Assembly: GCF_009870125.1 (NCBI RefSeq)
Contig: NC_046679.1
Span: 13,144,001-13,208,000, forward strand
DNA length: 64,000 nucleotides
Source: Drosophila pseudoobscura
Lineage: Eukaryota; Arthropoda; Insecta; Diptera; Drosophilidae
Direction of reading: 5' to 3'
In this document: positions 26,101 through 37,743 of the stretch, piece by piece
Layout: every line of letters begins with the position of its first letter
Position numbering within the stretch: the stretch's first letter is position 1
Made by a program: the position numbers and the translations under genes
The notes under the pieces: generated by a model
Database searches by the model: none
Told to the model about the DNA's origin: nothing
Seen by the model: only the letters and a program-made list of their open reading frames with translations

Positions 26101-29100
26101 AACCCCACAGCGGCGGCGGCCATAAGGTTGAGGTCGTCGGCAACATCCGTTCTGGCGAGAGTGCTTTCAAATGTAAACAAATGTAAAAAAAAAGTATGCA
26201 AAACAATGCAGAAACAGCACCCCTCACAGAACGTTTGTTGCCAAATAGTGGAAAAGGTCTTGCCGCTCGCCCGCCCGCCGTCCTTGCCCCACCAGCAGCG
26301 TCCAGTACTGTTTTTCTGCTATTTTCTCCAGTTCTTCAATCCACACGGAGGCTATATTTAAACATTTCGCCATTCAGCAGCCATTCAAAATTTACCAGGC
26401 GCCCCCGTTAATTGTTTTTCTAGAGATGTGGCTATAGCTGGTGCAAAGACCGAAACGAAACCGACCAAAAATAAACAATTTGAATAAAAATGAAAAATTT
26501 TCGTATAATTTGTTCTATAGTTCGGTGTTCTCCACCGGATTTGGCCAGACCCATTTACATTTCACACTCGTTCGTGCACTTTTCTTCAATTTACATAGAA
26601 TCCGAACGTCATCATTGGATGTGGATGTGGATGTGGATGTAGACACCCTTTCAGATGTTGTCATGTTGCCGTATTTCGCACCCAGCTTGATGGACTTTTA
26701 ATAGCAACAATTTGTGGCTTTTGTTTTGCCTTCGAACTAAGTTCTATTGCAAATTTAGTAGCGGGTTCAAAACAATTATATTCAATGATGTTTCTATGGG
26801 AATTAGGCAGGCAGGAAATTGAAGAAAATTGGACAGGAAAAGAATCTAGAATCGATCACAGAAAGATCACAGACAGAGAGGTCAATACACCCGGTTCTGA
26901 TAGTACCTCGTCGAAAGATGTTGACTCGCTGTGCAAATTTCCTATAAGCGAAAGGACTCTGCTGTTTTTAATCACAAGAACAGAAAACAAAAGATTAAAC
27001 TCTACTAGATAAATTATCACTGATGTCGATAATTTATCGCTCAGTTAGTGTTTAAAATCGTTTAAAAGTCCGCTACTACTTGGAATACATTCAGATGAAT
27101 CATTCTCTTTATCTTTCTCTCTTCACCTTTACCAGTGTGGCTTAACAGAGAAGCTCTCCCTCTCTATTCAGATCTATTGAAACTTGAAATGAAACAAGAC
27201 TTGTACATAAAGTTTTTCATAGAGATATGGTTATAGATGTCTATATAGCAATTGAATACCGGGTAACTTACTGTCGAGGCACGTGTGCCGCAACTCCAAC
27301 GTTCCCACTGGTATTTTTGAACTGCATTGAAAATTAACAGACAGTCTGACGGAACCTACATCATCGTCGAATATGATTGTGAGAATGATAATGGAACTGA
27401 GGCTGGATGATGAGGCCACATTTCGTTTGAACCCTTTTCTATAAAGAGATGAGACTCTTTCTTAAGTAATCATCTGCCTTACTGGACTCTTCTGTTCTTC
27501 AGTAGATACCTACCTACCTTTGGTCAAACGAATGAAATATAGTATGTCTTTGTTCTGTGAGGGTCTTCAGTAATATTTACTTATAACTTTTGGGGATCTT
27601 CTTCTAAAGTCTGAACCAAGCCTCAAATCAGTGACTGAAATACCCAAGTCCCAAAATATGACAAACAGTTGACGATATTTGCTCATTTGATGTCCATTTT
27701 GGTGTACGTGCTTTTTCGCAAGTTTTTGTTTTCGTATGTAAGTGAAAAGTATTTGGAGCCATTCTAGGAATCCGACCGAACCCCAACCGAAAATAGATTT
27801 TCAGAATAGACAGCGAAATCAGTGAGATCCAAGGATGAAACTCGCATTACGTATTCTATTCGGACACCGAGTGGTATGCCACGCACATTCATTTACATGA
27901 TCTTGATCTACTCTTTCAGCCCTGGCCTTTGTTCAGTGCACCCTGGCACGGCCCGGTACGGCTGCTGCTGCTACGGCTGCTGGTTTTTTTTTTCGCCATA
28001 AAAAGCTTTACCAAAAAATAACATCAACAATCGCCAGCCAGGCTCTCATAAGCGGTGCCTTTTATTTCAGCCACAGAGAGAGAGAGAAAAAACCTAATTT
28101 CTGTTGCTGTTTCAGTTTTTGTTTGGAATATTAAAATCCAATTTGTTTATGCCTCGCCAGTTTTTACGATGACCGACCCCACAGTTCCAGGCCCTGCCGG
28201 CTGCCCCTTGAGGGTGCAAGATCTATGTCTATAACTATAAAAAAAAAGAGTATACTTGGGAAAGTTTTGGGGCTAAAGCTATAACATTTTTGAAGTGAGA
28301 ATTCCCCAAACGGGTAATTGCTTTTTCCATCTAATGAAAGTTCTAGTTGTGCTGTGCACTTGGGGAACGAATGCAGGGTCCAACCAAATAATGATGTTAA
28401 GTTTAATGAAGCCATGTCTTAGGTTAAATTCCTTTCGAATGGTCTTTGGAATTTCAAGTTCTGACTTATTCTAATTGGATGTTGTGCGCGTGTTTTTCAT
28501 GGTTTGGATTAATATTTGTTGGAGTTTCATTTCATTGAGCCACGGAATTTTCATAAGAGTTCCCTGGGTGCTCCTTGGGCTCTTAAAAGGCTACCAAGGC
28601 TCCACTTCTTTCCCTTCTTCGGCGCCCAGACATTTCCCTCTCACTCACCAACGGCAAGGACCCACGTTTGAAGTCTCCTTCTATCTCTCTTCTAACTCCT
28701 ACTATCCTCTCTCAAGTCTTTCTTAGAACTACAGCATGGGTGGATCTCAATCCACCAATAAAAACAAAAAAACTCTTATTAAAAAAACCCGAATCGATCA
28801 GCGATGCGCCTACGAAGCCCTGGATGTTGTTATTGAATTCGTGGGACCGAGTCTCCTGTCGAAAAGAATACCTGTGACAAGGCACTTACCTAAAGAAAAG
28901 CGAAGAGTATACACTAGAGGCCTACATGTATCCACAGTATTCATAAAATCCCTGCTTTCGATCACTACAAATTATTCCTTCAATAATATTCGTATTGCCC
29001 CGAATCTCGGTGGATAAAAATCAGCAGTCTCTGAAAGGAAAGAACATGTATTATTCATAAAATTAAAGAACTGGTTTATCCCCCACAGAGAATAAATAGT

Positions 29101-30744
29101 TTGGAGTTGTTTAAAAACAAATACCCTTACAAATTGAATCGAATTACCATTGAATCTATCGTTCTCTAGTGGATTCTGTTTTTAAGAGTCTCTCTCTTAA
29201 GCACTCCAAGTACTCCAAAGGCATGCCTCTTTGGTCTCTTGAGTGCTGATATTGTTTATGGCCTAAAAGGCTTCGGATTACACAATCCAAAGTCAAAGCC
29301 GAAGCCGAGTTGTAGCCAAAAGCCAAAGCCATTGCCTGATACTCGTAAATCCCATAGCACTCTGGAAGCCAAGCCCCATGGCATCTGCCAAAGTGGCATT
29401 CATTTGATTTATTTTCCATTTTTTGTGTGTGTATTTCTCCGCCTGAAAACATTGTTTATGGCTGCAAGATAGGCACCTCACACCCAGATACCACATACTC
29501 GTGCATATGTGGGATATGCGCCGGCGCACAGAGAGATCCCACAGAGATCTGGACAGACTTTGAATATTTATGGGGCATTGCCTAACGGCGGCAGGCCCGC
29601 CTGGAAGGACAATTGTATATGCGGGGCACGTGGTGGTCGAGAGCGATCGTTAAGCCACGCCAACTGATGGCTTAATTGGAACCAGAGCGAAGCGGAGCGG
29701 AGCGGCGGCATGCGGAACTCGGTCTGGGCCTCGGTCTGGGCTTAAGCCATCAATCATGGATTCCCCTTAACACCTGACTGTAATGGGATAAACTGGCGTA
29801 GAGAGGCATTCCACATCGTCAAGGACGACCGACGCTGAAATCCGCTTAGTGTAATAACAAGTTTTGTACCCTTTCTTATAGAGAACGCACATAAATGTCT
29901 TACAGAAGGTCCCAAAAACAGATAAGGAAATGTTTCCGCAATTAAATCCGATCTTGATTTACGGGGTGCTCTGTGATTTATTCTTCAGCCAACAAGATTC
30001 CACGACTTAGGCTCAAAACCGAGAATGCAAAAACAAAATACACCTCGCGCTGGGATATCGCCATGCATTGTCCCATTTTTTGCCCATTTCTAGGGAAGCT
30101 CTACTTTGCCTGTTCTAAAGATCTATCTTGTATCTCTCCTCCAGTATTGAAGGCTGTTCGAAGAGCATTTGTTCTTTGATTCATAGAACTGAAATTCCGG
30201 AAACTTAACTTAATATTTTATGTAAAATTATTTGTTTTGAAATTATGGGTATGTGTATTGTAAACTTCTTAGAACAAATAAAAAACCTATACGTACTGTG
30301 ACAATTTGATAATAAAATGGAAACCTTTGGGTTAGGGTATCTCGCAAATGGAGCCTCGTTCTTGCTGGTTTCGTTGCAAGCCGCTTAGAGGTCGTAATTA
30401 TCGCCTGAGCTTCAGCTTCAGCCTCCACTTCAACCTCAGCCTCAGCCTGTGCCTGGGTCCTGTGCCTCATTTTGTGTGTGTGCCTGGGGCGCCTTTGAAT
30501 GTGTCAACAGTTAAATCGATACGTTTCAGTTGTTTCAGTTAATTCCTTTGCCCTGTCCTGGGCTCCCCAGCTGCCCTTGTTGTTGGTGCCAACAAAAGTT
30601 GACTGGCCTCCTCCTCCTCCTGGCTCGTGGAGCGGCCTTGGGGCCTGCCGGCTATAGAACATATTGTAGTTAAATAATGTGGAAAAACTCGATACTGACA
30701 GGCGGATTTCCCTCCGTTTTTTTCTCTCATATTTTATTCAACAG
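23151..30744 (+). other. Hmgcr first intron, right half, no gene seen
   Basis: AT-rich intron sequence. Simple repeats include CAG-type triplets near 23790-23808, TTAAA-type runs at about 25773-25811, (GGATGT)n at about 26616-26640 and (AG)n near 28075-28087. A GGCCGGGCCGGGCC run lies near 25272. ORFs reach 98 codons (29156-29452, minus) but have no recognisable motif. The acceptor ending at 30744 closes the intron if the untranslated first exon is right, making it about 17.7 kb. Confidence 0.45.
26616..26640. repeat. (GGATGT)n hexamer repeat
   Basis: About four units of GGATGT in the Hmgcr first intron, ending in GTAGAC. Confidence 0.85.
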
Positions 30745-30802
30745 CCTGCCAAGATTGGCCAGATCTGGACCCGATTTGGATAGAGCTACTGCTTGCCCCG
30801 AA

Positions 30803-33800
30803 ATGATTGGACGTTTGTTTCGCGCTCACGGGGAGTTCTGTGCCTCGCATCCCTGGGAGGTGATTGTCGCCCTGCTGACCATCACGGCCTGCATGCTGAC
30901 GGTGGACAAGAACAACACCCTGGACACGAGCAGTGGCCTGGGCACAGCCACGGCCACTGCCACCGGTGCGGGTGCGGCTGCGTCGGCAGCTGCTGCGGGC
31001 GCAGCACCGGGCACAGCCATACCCATGGACATGCCGGCCTCCGCATCGGCCACCTCGAGCCGGCACAGGCCGTGCCATGGCTGGAGCCAGTCCTGCGACG
31101 GTCTCGAGGCGGAGTACAATGCCGCGGACGTCATCCTGATGACTGTCTTGCGGTGTACGGCTGTGCTCTATTGCTACTATCAGTTCTGCAGCCTCAACCG
31201 CATGGGATCCAAATATGTGTTAGGTGAGTATCACAGAAAAAAGATTACATCACATCCCGCATCTTGGGATGGGTTCCGCTCGGTTCCGCTTGGGGCATGG
31301 CACGTGTGTTGACCAAAGCGATTAGAATGCTGTGCCGTGCCCACCAAAAAAAGAAAACTATTTCGGCGGCCCCCAAAAATGTTTGGCCAATGTTTTAGAG
31401 GGGCACAGGCGGGGCTACCTGGCATTTCTCACGTGCCCTCTAAACGATTCGACCTCCGTTTCGGACACTGACTGTATTTTCTGTGTGTTTGGGTTCCCTT
31501 TTACAGGCATTGCTGGTCTCTTCACGTTCTTCTCCAGCTTCATCTTTACGACGGCCATCATCAAGTTTCTGGGCAGCGATATATCCGATCTGAAGTGAGT
31601 AAAACCAAGCCAACAATCCCCTCGGATGGTGTTTTAAACCCTTTTATCTCTGCCCTTCAGGGATGCTCTGTTCTTCCTGCTGCTGGTCATTGATCTGTCC
31701 AACTCTGGACGCCTGGCCCAGCTGGCGCTGTCCGGCAACAATCAGGCCGAGGTCACACAGAACATAGCCCGGGGACTGGAGCTGCTCGGGCCGGCCATCA
31801 CGCTGGACACCATTGTGGAGGTCCTGCTGGTGGGCGTGGGTACGCTTTCGGGCGTACAGCGACTGGAGGTGCTCTGCATGTTTGCCGTGCTCTCGGTGCT
31901 GGTCAACTATGTGGTCTTCATGACCTTCTATCCGGCCTGCCTGTCGCTGATCTATGATCTGTCACGTACGGGCGTGGACATGTCCGTAGTGCGGGAGAAG
32001 GCCAAGGGTTCGCTGCTGCTGAAATCCCTCACCGAAGAAGAGCAGAAGGCCAATCCAGTGCTGCAGAGGGTCAAGCTGATCATGACCACGGGCCTGATGA
32101 TCGTACACATCTACAGTCGCGTGGTCTTCTCCAGCAGCGACTACGATGCGGTGGACAAGACGCTCTCGCCTACGCTCAATCTGAATGTGAGCAATAACCG
32201 CACGGAGTCCGGGGAGATTACCGACATAATCATCAAGTAAGTCTTGCACTTTTACAGACCCATTTCCAGCCAGACATCTGATGGTTCCCCTCTCCCCTCC
32301 TCCTGCGCTAGGTGGCTGACCATGAGTGCCGATCACATAGTCATTTCCATTGTTCTGATCGCTTTGGTGATCAAATTCATTTGCTTCGACAATCGCGACC
32401 CATTGCCGGATCAGCTGCGTCCGGCCAGCACAGTGGAGACCCAAACGACGCCCATGGATGAGCCGAAGAGCGAGGCGGCAGCTCCTCTGCCCGTGCGCGC
32501 GCCCCTTTTCACCATCGAAGAGCAGAGCTCGGCGAATGCGTCCACCCAAACAGAGCTGCTGCCCCTGATGCGACAGCGACTGGCGTCCCAGGTCAGCCAC
32601 AGGCCAGTGCGTCCTGTGCAGGAGTGCCTGGACATATTGAACTCCACCGAAGAGGGTAATGGCCCCAGCGCCTTGAGCGACGATGAGATCATTGCCATGG
32701 TCCAGGCTGGAGGTCAGGCCGCTGTCCACTGCCCGCTGTACAAGATCGAATCAGTGCTGGATGATCTGGAGCGAGGAGTGCGCATCCGTCGTAGGATAAT
32801 AGCGGGCCGGGCCAAGCTGGCCACTGAGCGGCTGGATATGCTGCCGTACCAGCACTTTGACTACCGCAGGGTCTTGAACGCCTGCTGCGAGAATGTCCTG
32901 GGGTATGTGCCCATACCCGTGGGCTATGCGGGTCCTTTGATCCTCGATGGCGAGAGCTACTACGTGCCCATGGCTACCACAGAGGGTGCCCTGGTGGCCT
33001 CCACCAACCGCGGCTGCAAGGCTCTGTCCGTGACTGGGGTGCGCTCTGTGGTCGAGGACGTGGGCATGACCCGTGCGCCGTGTGTGCGCTTCCCCAGCGT
33101 GGCCCGAGCGTCGGAGGCCAAGCTGTGGATCGAGGAGGAAACCAATTATAAGCTGATCAAGCTGGAATTCGATTCGACGTCCCGGTTTGGCCGCCTCAAG
33201 GACTGCCACATTGCCATGGATGGGCCCCAGCTGTACATCCGCTTTGTGGCCCTCACTGGCGATGCCATGGGCATGAACATGGTCTCCAAGGGGGCAGAAA
33301 TGGCGCTCCGTCGCATCAAGCGACAGTTCCCGGATATGCAGATCATCTCGTTGAGCGGCAACTTTTGCTGCGACAAGAAACCCGCGGCCATCAACTGGAT
33401 CAAGGGCAGGGGCAAGCGAGTGGTCACCGAGTGCACCATTTCGGCGGCCACCCTCCGGTCCGTGCTGAAGACGGACGCCAAAACCCTGGTGGAGTGCAAC
33501 AAACTGAAGAACATGGGCGGCAGTGCGATGGCCGGCAGCATTGGTGGCAACAATGCGCATGCCGCCAATATGGTGACCGCCGTCTTCTTGGCCACCGGCC
33601 AGGATCCCGCCCAGAATGTGACCTCCAGCAACTGCTCCACGGCGATGGAGTGTTGGGTGGAGAACAACGAGGATCTGTACATGACCTGCACCATGCCGTC
33701 GCTGGAGGTGGGCACTGTGGGCGGCGGCACGGGGCTGCCAGGACAGAGTGCCTGCCTGGAGATGCTCGGTGTGCGCGGGGCACATCCCACGCATCCCGGG

Positions 33801-34052
33801 GACAATGCCAAGAAGCTGGCCCAGATCGTCTGCGCCACTGTGATGGCCGGGGAACTGAGTCTGATGGCCGCTTTGGTCAACAGCGATCTAGTCAAGAGTC
33901 ACATGAGGCATAATCGGTAATAAAATATGACAAATAATTGACGTTGCCCCTTTTCTAAACTGTGTGCGTTCCGTTGCAGATCCTCCATAGCCGTGAGCAG
34001 CGCCAACAATCCTCTGAACGTGACCGTTTCCAGCTGCAGCACAATCAGCTAA
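30803..34052 (+). CDS. Hmgcr: 3-hydroxy-3-methylglutaryl-CoA reductase
   Basis: Five coding exons: 30803-31223, 31507-31594, 31661-32236, 32312-33916 and 33980-34052; all phases agree, giving 920 residues. The enzyme reduces HMG-CoA to mevalonate with NADPH, at the ER membrane. In insects this supports isoprenoids and juvenile hormone, and in fly embryos germ-cell attraction. The N-terminal third has several membrane segments; a linker with Ser/Thr/Pro-rich sequence follows at about 380-480. The catalytic domain shows ENVLGYVPIPVG, ATTEGALVAS (Glu586), DKKPAAINWIKGRGK (Lys717), GQDPAQN (Asp793) and SHMRHN (His892). The Ala-rich segment at about residues 50-75 is variable among flies. The start is the first ATG of a conserved N-terminus, MIGRLFRAHGEF. 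Confidence 0.98.
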
Positions 34053-34951
34053 GATTGGGTTCAGGACGGGCGACACGCCTCCTCCTACTCTCCTTGTACA
34101 TTTCTCTCTAGGTGTTATTACAAACAAAATATGGTTAAATGTTTCCGCGTACGATGATGGCCAGGTCAAGCAGCAGCAGCAGCAGGGAAGGAAGCCTTCT
34201 AGAGTCCGCTCGCCGTGCGCACTCTTCATTGTTATAGCCTACTATATCTATATCTACTTCCATTTAGATTGTATAATCATCATAACGATAATAATATTTT
34301 TCTACCTATTATAAATGAAAGAAAAACCGGCGCAGCCATGAAAACCAAAGACAATATAAATAATAAGATGCACAACGACAGAGAAGAACAATCACCTTTG
34401 TATGCCATGACGTTTTTTGCTAAATTTGAGATCAATCAAATCTAAAAAGAGAATAGAGTCTAGCTCTTAAGACGGGCTCAGGCGAGCGTTATGGGGCGTT
34501 ATGCATCTTACTGTTCATATTGTCTCTGGCAAGAGGCTCCGCCGAGATCGGATCGTACTCCAGACAATGCGATGTCTTGTAAGAAAGAAAAAAAGAAGAG
34601 TATTCCTTAAGCGAAAAAGTAGTACGTAGGGTTTTTGAATAGTGGACTAAATCAAAAAACGAACCTTTAATTAGCGCGATTTATGAATGTTTTCTTCTCT
34701 ACTCTCTTTTTTCGGTTTTAACACATTTTTATAAACGAAAAAAATCGTAAATCGTAATGGATAGAATGTCTTTTGTAGACGCAGCTTCACTTCATTTATT
34801 TTACTTTTACGTTTTATTAATAATAATTATTAATAAATTATTATAATTAATTTATAATAATTCACTGCGTTTCTCATTCATTTAGTGGGGGGTGTTTCTG
34901 TTCTGTTCTCCATTTATATTTCGAAAAAAAAAACACGTAAGCAAGCGGCGG
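34053..34951. other. 3' regions between Hmgcr and RanBP3 (convergent)
   Basis: The two genes end towards each other with 900 bp between the stop codons. The left part is the Hmgcr 3' untranslated region, with a CAG run at about 34167-34182. AT-rich sequence with TTATTAATAAT palindromes lies at 34815-34860. Both poly(A) sites should fall here; several AATAAA-like words are present and I do not assign them. Confidence 0.55.
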
Positions 34952-36562
34952 TTAATTTTGATCAGTGGACGACGACTCCTTGGCCTCGGCCTCGGCATTG
35001 GCGGCGGCATCGGCATCTACGTCTTCGCTGGCCACTTCCATGGGCGGCACACAGACATCATCGCTGCTGTCGGGCTGCTGGACGAGCACCTTCTTGGGAC
35101 TGGGCTCCATGCTGTCCGCCTCGGCAACGGCGGTGGCCGCTGGTGCTGATGACGAATCCTCATCGTCGTGTGTGGTCGATTCGGGCTGCAGGCTGGCGGC
35201 AACTTCAGAGGACACACCATTTTTCGTGTTCTCGACGGAGCATTCTTCGGGATGGATTAGCTTGCGGCGGGCAATGCGGTCGCCGAGAGACTTGTGCAGC
35301 TGGGCAATGTCCGCCGGACGGCCCATGGCAAGGAAGATCTTCAGGGATCCCGTGTTATCGATGGCAGTCAGACGCAGTGACTTGGGGCTGGCCCGTTCGG
35401 CCACCATGGCCGCCCAGACTTTGGTATTCAGCAACAGACGGAGGTTGCCCGAGGTACGGAAGACGACGCGCGAACAGTCACGTTCGCCCTTGACATCGTT
35501 CAGGCGCAGACTGCCTCGTCCACGCTCCTCCCAGTTGCTGTTGACCCAGGCGAACAGCTTGCAGCTGACATCGACAATATTCAGTTCGTCCTCCTCCCCA
35601 GTGAATGTCTCCACCTCCTCGTACTTGCGCTTCTGGGCGCGGCTTTCCTCGTACTCGCGCGCCACGTCTGTCAGGCTCTTGGCCTCTGATGCCTCAGATT
35701 TGTTGTTGTTGCTGCTGGAGCTGGAGGAGGCAGCCTCGCTGCTGTCTGTGGATTGGGCAGCCTTCTGAATGACGCTGGAGAACAGGAGCTGCGACGAGGA
35801 AGAGGGTTCCTGTGTCTGCTGCGATTGGGATGTGGCGGCTGCCGCCTCAACATTGTCTTGGTCTGTGTTGGTCTTCTCCGAGGAGCTTCCTGGGACTGCA
35901 GCAGCCACATGGCCGTCACCAACGCCGACGACTCGCTCATGCACATTCTGCCCGAATACATAGCCAGTTGTCTGGACATGTGGCATATTGGTTTTGGCCG
36001 CTCCGAACATACTGGATCGCTCGATGCCATTGCTTCGAAGCTTGGTCAGCGGATCCGGCCGCTCATCAACTTCATCGTCGTCCTTCTGTTCTGCTTTTTC
36101 AATGGAAGAAGACTCCGGGGCAACCGTAGGGGCGGCGGCTGCGACGGCGGTGGCATCGGCCCCGGCATCTTCATTTCCTTCATCCTTTTCTTCGCGCAAA
36201 AATGGGTTGTTTGAGATGTTTTCATCCTCCGACTTTTCGTTGTTGCCGGCCAGCGATGTGGAACTATTGTTGCTGTTGGTCTGGGCACTCGACCCCAGAA
36301 CGGAGGGCCCAAGCACAGGCGGACGCAGCACTGCCCCGCCCAAGCGCGAGGCCTTCAAGGTGAAGCCACCTCGGAAACAGTTACTTTCCACTGACGCTTC
36401 TAAAATAAAAAACAACACGAAAAAACAAGAATCGGATTTAGCTTCACTGCGCTAAAAATGCACTTGCCATGTAGGCTGCACTTTTCAACGCAGTGCCGGC
36501 GAGTTCAAGAGCAATCCACGTGCGAGGATTTTGCTTCAGCACTTACCATTATTTTCCGACAT
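34952..36562 (-). CDS. RanBP3: Ran-binding protein 3
   Basis: Two coding exons: 36562-36547 (16 nt, MSENN) and 36399-34952, joined in phase, 487 residues. RanBP3 is a nuclear cofactor of CRM1 (exportin 1) export. The N-terminal half is low-complexity, rich in Ser, Ala, Glu and Gln; it includes the FG-type segment YVFGQNVHERV, which resembles the CRM1-contact region of the family. The Ran-binding domain covers roughly residues 285-400: SCKLFAWVN, WEERGRGSLRLND, SRVVFRTSGNLRLLLNTKVW. The C-terminal tail is acidic. A motif 1 site lies about 90 bp before the start, in the gene's orientation, inside repeat copy C. Reading open from the second exon upstream would give a false N-terminus (MLFFILEAS) formed by the intron. 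Confidence 0.93.
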
Positions 36563-36650
36563 TGCGTATTCAATATATCACTATAAGTTTTTATAAAATT
36601 AATTTGACAAAATCTTTTCAACAAAAGAGCGCTCTCTGCCAAGCCAGAGA

Positions 36651-36850
36651 TACAGTGTGACCGCGGGCTTGTCGTTAAAATATACGGTCTGACTATGTCA
36701 CATATTCCTCGTTTTGGATATCCCGTGGAATATAGTTAACTAGCTAAGATTATTACATCGATCTCCTACAAGACTGTTTAACTTTAAGTTCTCATCATTA
36801 TTGAATTTCTTAGCAAATAAGGTTTAAACAAAACCGGTCAACAACGATTT
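36651..36850 (+). repeat. Dispersed promoter-motif repeat, copy C, at RanBP3 promoter
   Basis: CAGTGTGACCG at about 36653-36663 is motif 1 on the minus strand (CGGTCACACTG) and is followed by AAAATATACGG near 36681. The internal core GGATATCCCGTGGAATATA near 36716 and the CTAGCTA word match the other copies. The remainder is strongly drifted. The array points to RanBP3, about 90 bp away, and probably serves as its core promoter; that is inferred from position and orientation. Confidence 0.6.
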
Positions 36851-37163
36851 CCACTAAATAAATTTAAGTACATGGTAACTAGACGCTAACACATTTTCAT
36901 GTAATTACTAATGGCGCCACCTGAAGGGGAAATGTGTACGTTTCAAAATTTTTTGCCCGTCTTTTTTCATATAAGCCCCATGGAAGCGCCAGTGTGAAAA
37001 ACCTCCGTTATCCATTCTTTGATATGCCTTTTTCCGACATTTTTAAGAAATTTAGATTTTGATGGCAAACGATCAATAACACGATTAAGAATTAGTTTTC
37101 GATGCGGCCTAGGACATGGCTCGTAGACGTGGTGACAAGAAAACAAGAAAATCCGAACAAGTA

Positions 37164-37610
37164 CACGGTCTGACCCTCAGAAATATACCACAATATGCCG
37201 TCCAATTTTAAAAATATACCGTAAATATACTCAAGTCTTATTATATGTACTGTATATTCTGATTTTGATAATCTAAGAGTTTTATTAAGTCAGCATTATT
37301 CAACGGAATATCAAAATTGAGCAATTTTCTCTTACGTTTTATTTGTTTGACCATTTTCGCTAAAACCTCTTTTTACGCAAAATGCAATAAGAGCAAGTAT
37401 TTAAATTATGCCAGTCAAGTAGAAAATTGATCAATGAATCGTATAAAACTATGTGGGCAGGGCTGAGAGATCTAAATAGCTAGTAATACTCCACGGAATA
37501 TCAAAATCACACTATTTATAATAGAACTTGAATTCGACAGTATTTACGGTATATTTTTAAAATGATATGGTATATATGGTATATTTCTGAGGGTCGGACG
37601 GTATATTTTA
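37164..37610 (-). mobile_element. MITE-like copy E of the promoter-motif repeat, with inverted ends
   Basis: The left end (about 37166-37250) and the right end (about 37520-37605) are inverted repeats of one another: each reads inwards as CGTC/GTCTGACCCTCAGAAATATACC, then TTTTAAAAATATACCGTAAATA, then CAAGT-T. The inside, read on the minus strand, contains the same words as copies A, B and D (GATATTCCGTGGA, CCCTGCCCACATAGTTTTATACG, CTTGCTCTTATTGCATTTTGCGT) and a second GATATTCCGTTGAATAATGC core. There is no ORF of note. Size, inverted ends and copy number are those of a non-autonomous DNA element. A target-site duplication could not be seen. Confidence 0.65.
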
Positions 37611-37743
37611 TCGGTGAAATCGGCTGTCAATTTTGGCACTGAAAACAAGAAAATTTACAAGTCATCGGCAGTATAAGGAAAAGATCAGTAATAATTTAAT
37701 TTAACTTAGATACTTGTATAGCCAGTCCACAAGCTTTCCAATA

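Larger units (their letters stand above)
36563..37743. other. Divergent promoter region RanBP3 / Rpt5, filled by repeats
   Basis: About 1.2 kb separates the two start codons, and most of it is the dispersed repeat: copy C near RanBP3 and copy E near Rpt5, with about 310 bp of other sequence between (36851-37163). No coding region is seen. Confidence 0.7.

Noticed and set aside
28736-29017. 93-codon ORF in the Hmgcr intron
   Set aside because: Lys-rich start and unstructured remainder, no family match, no splice or promoter context.
32751-33794. 347-codon ORF antisense to the Hmgcr catalytic exon
   Set aside because: It is a shadow of codon usage on the coding strand; its translation is His/Gly-rich and matches no family.
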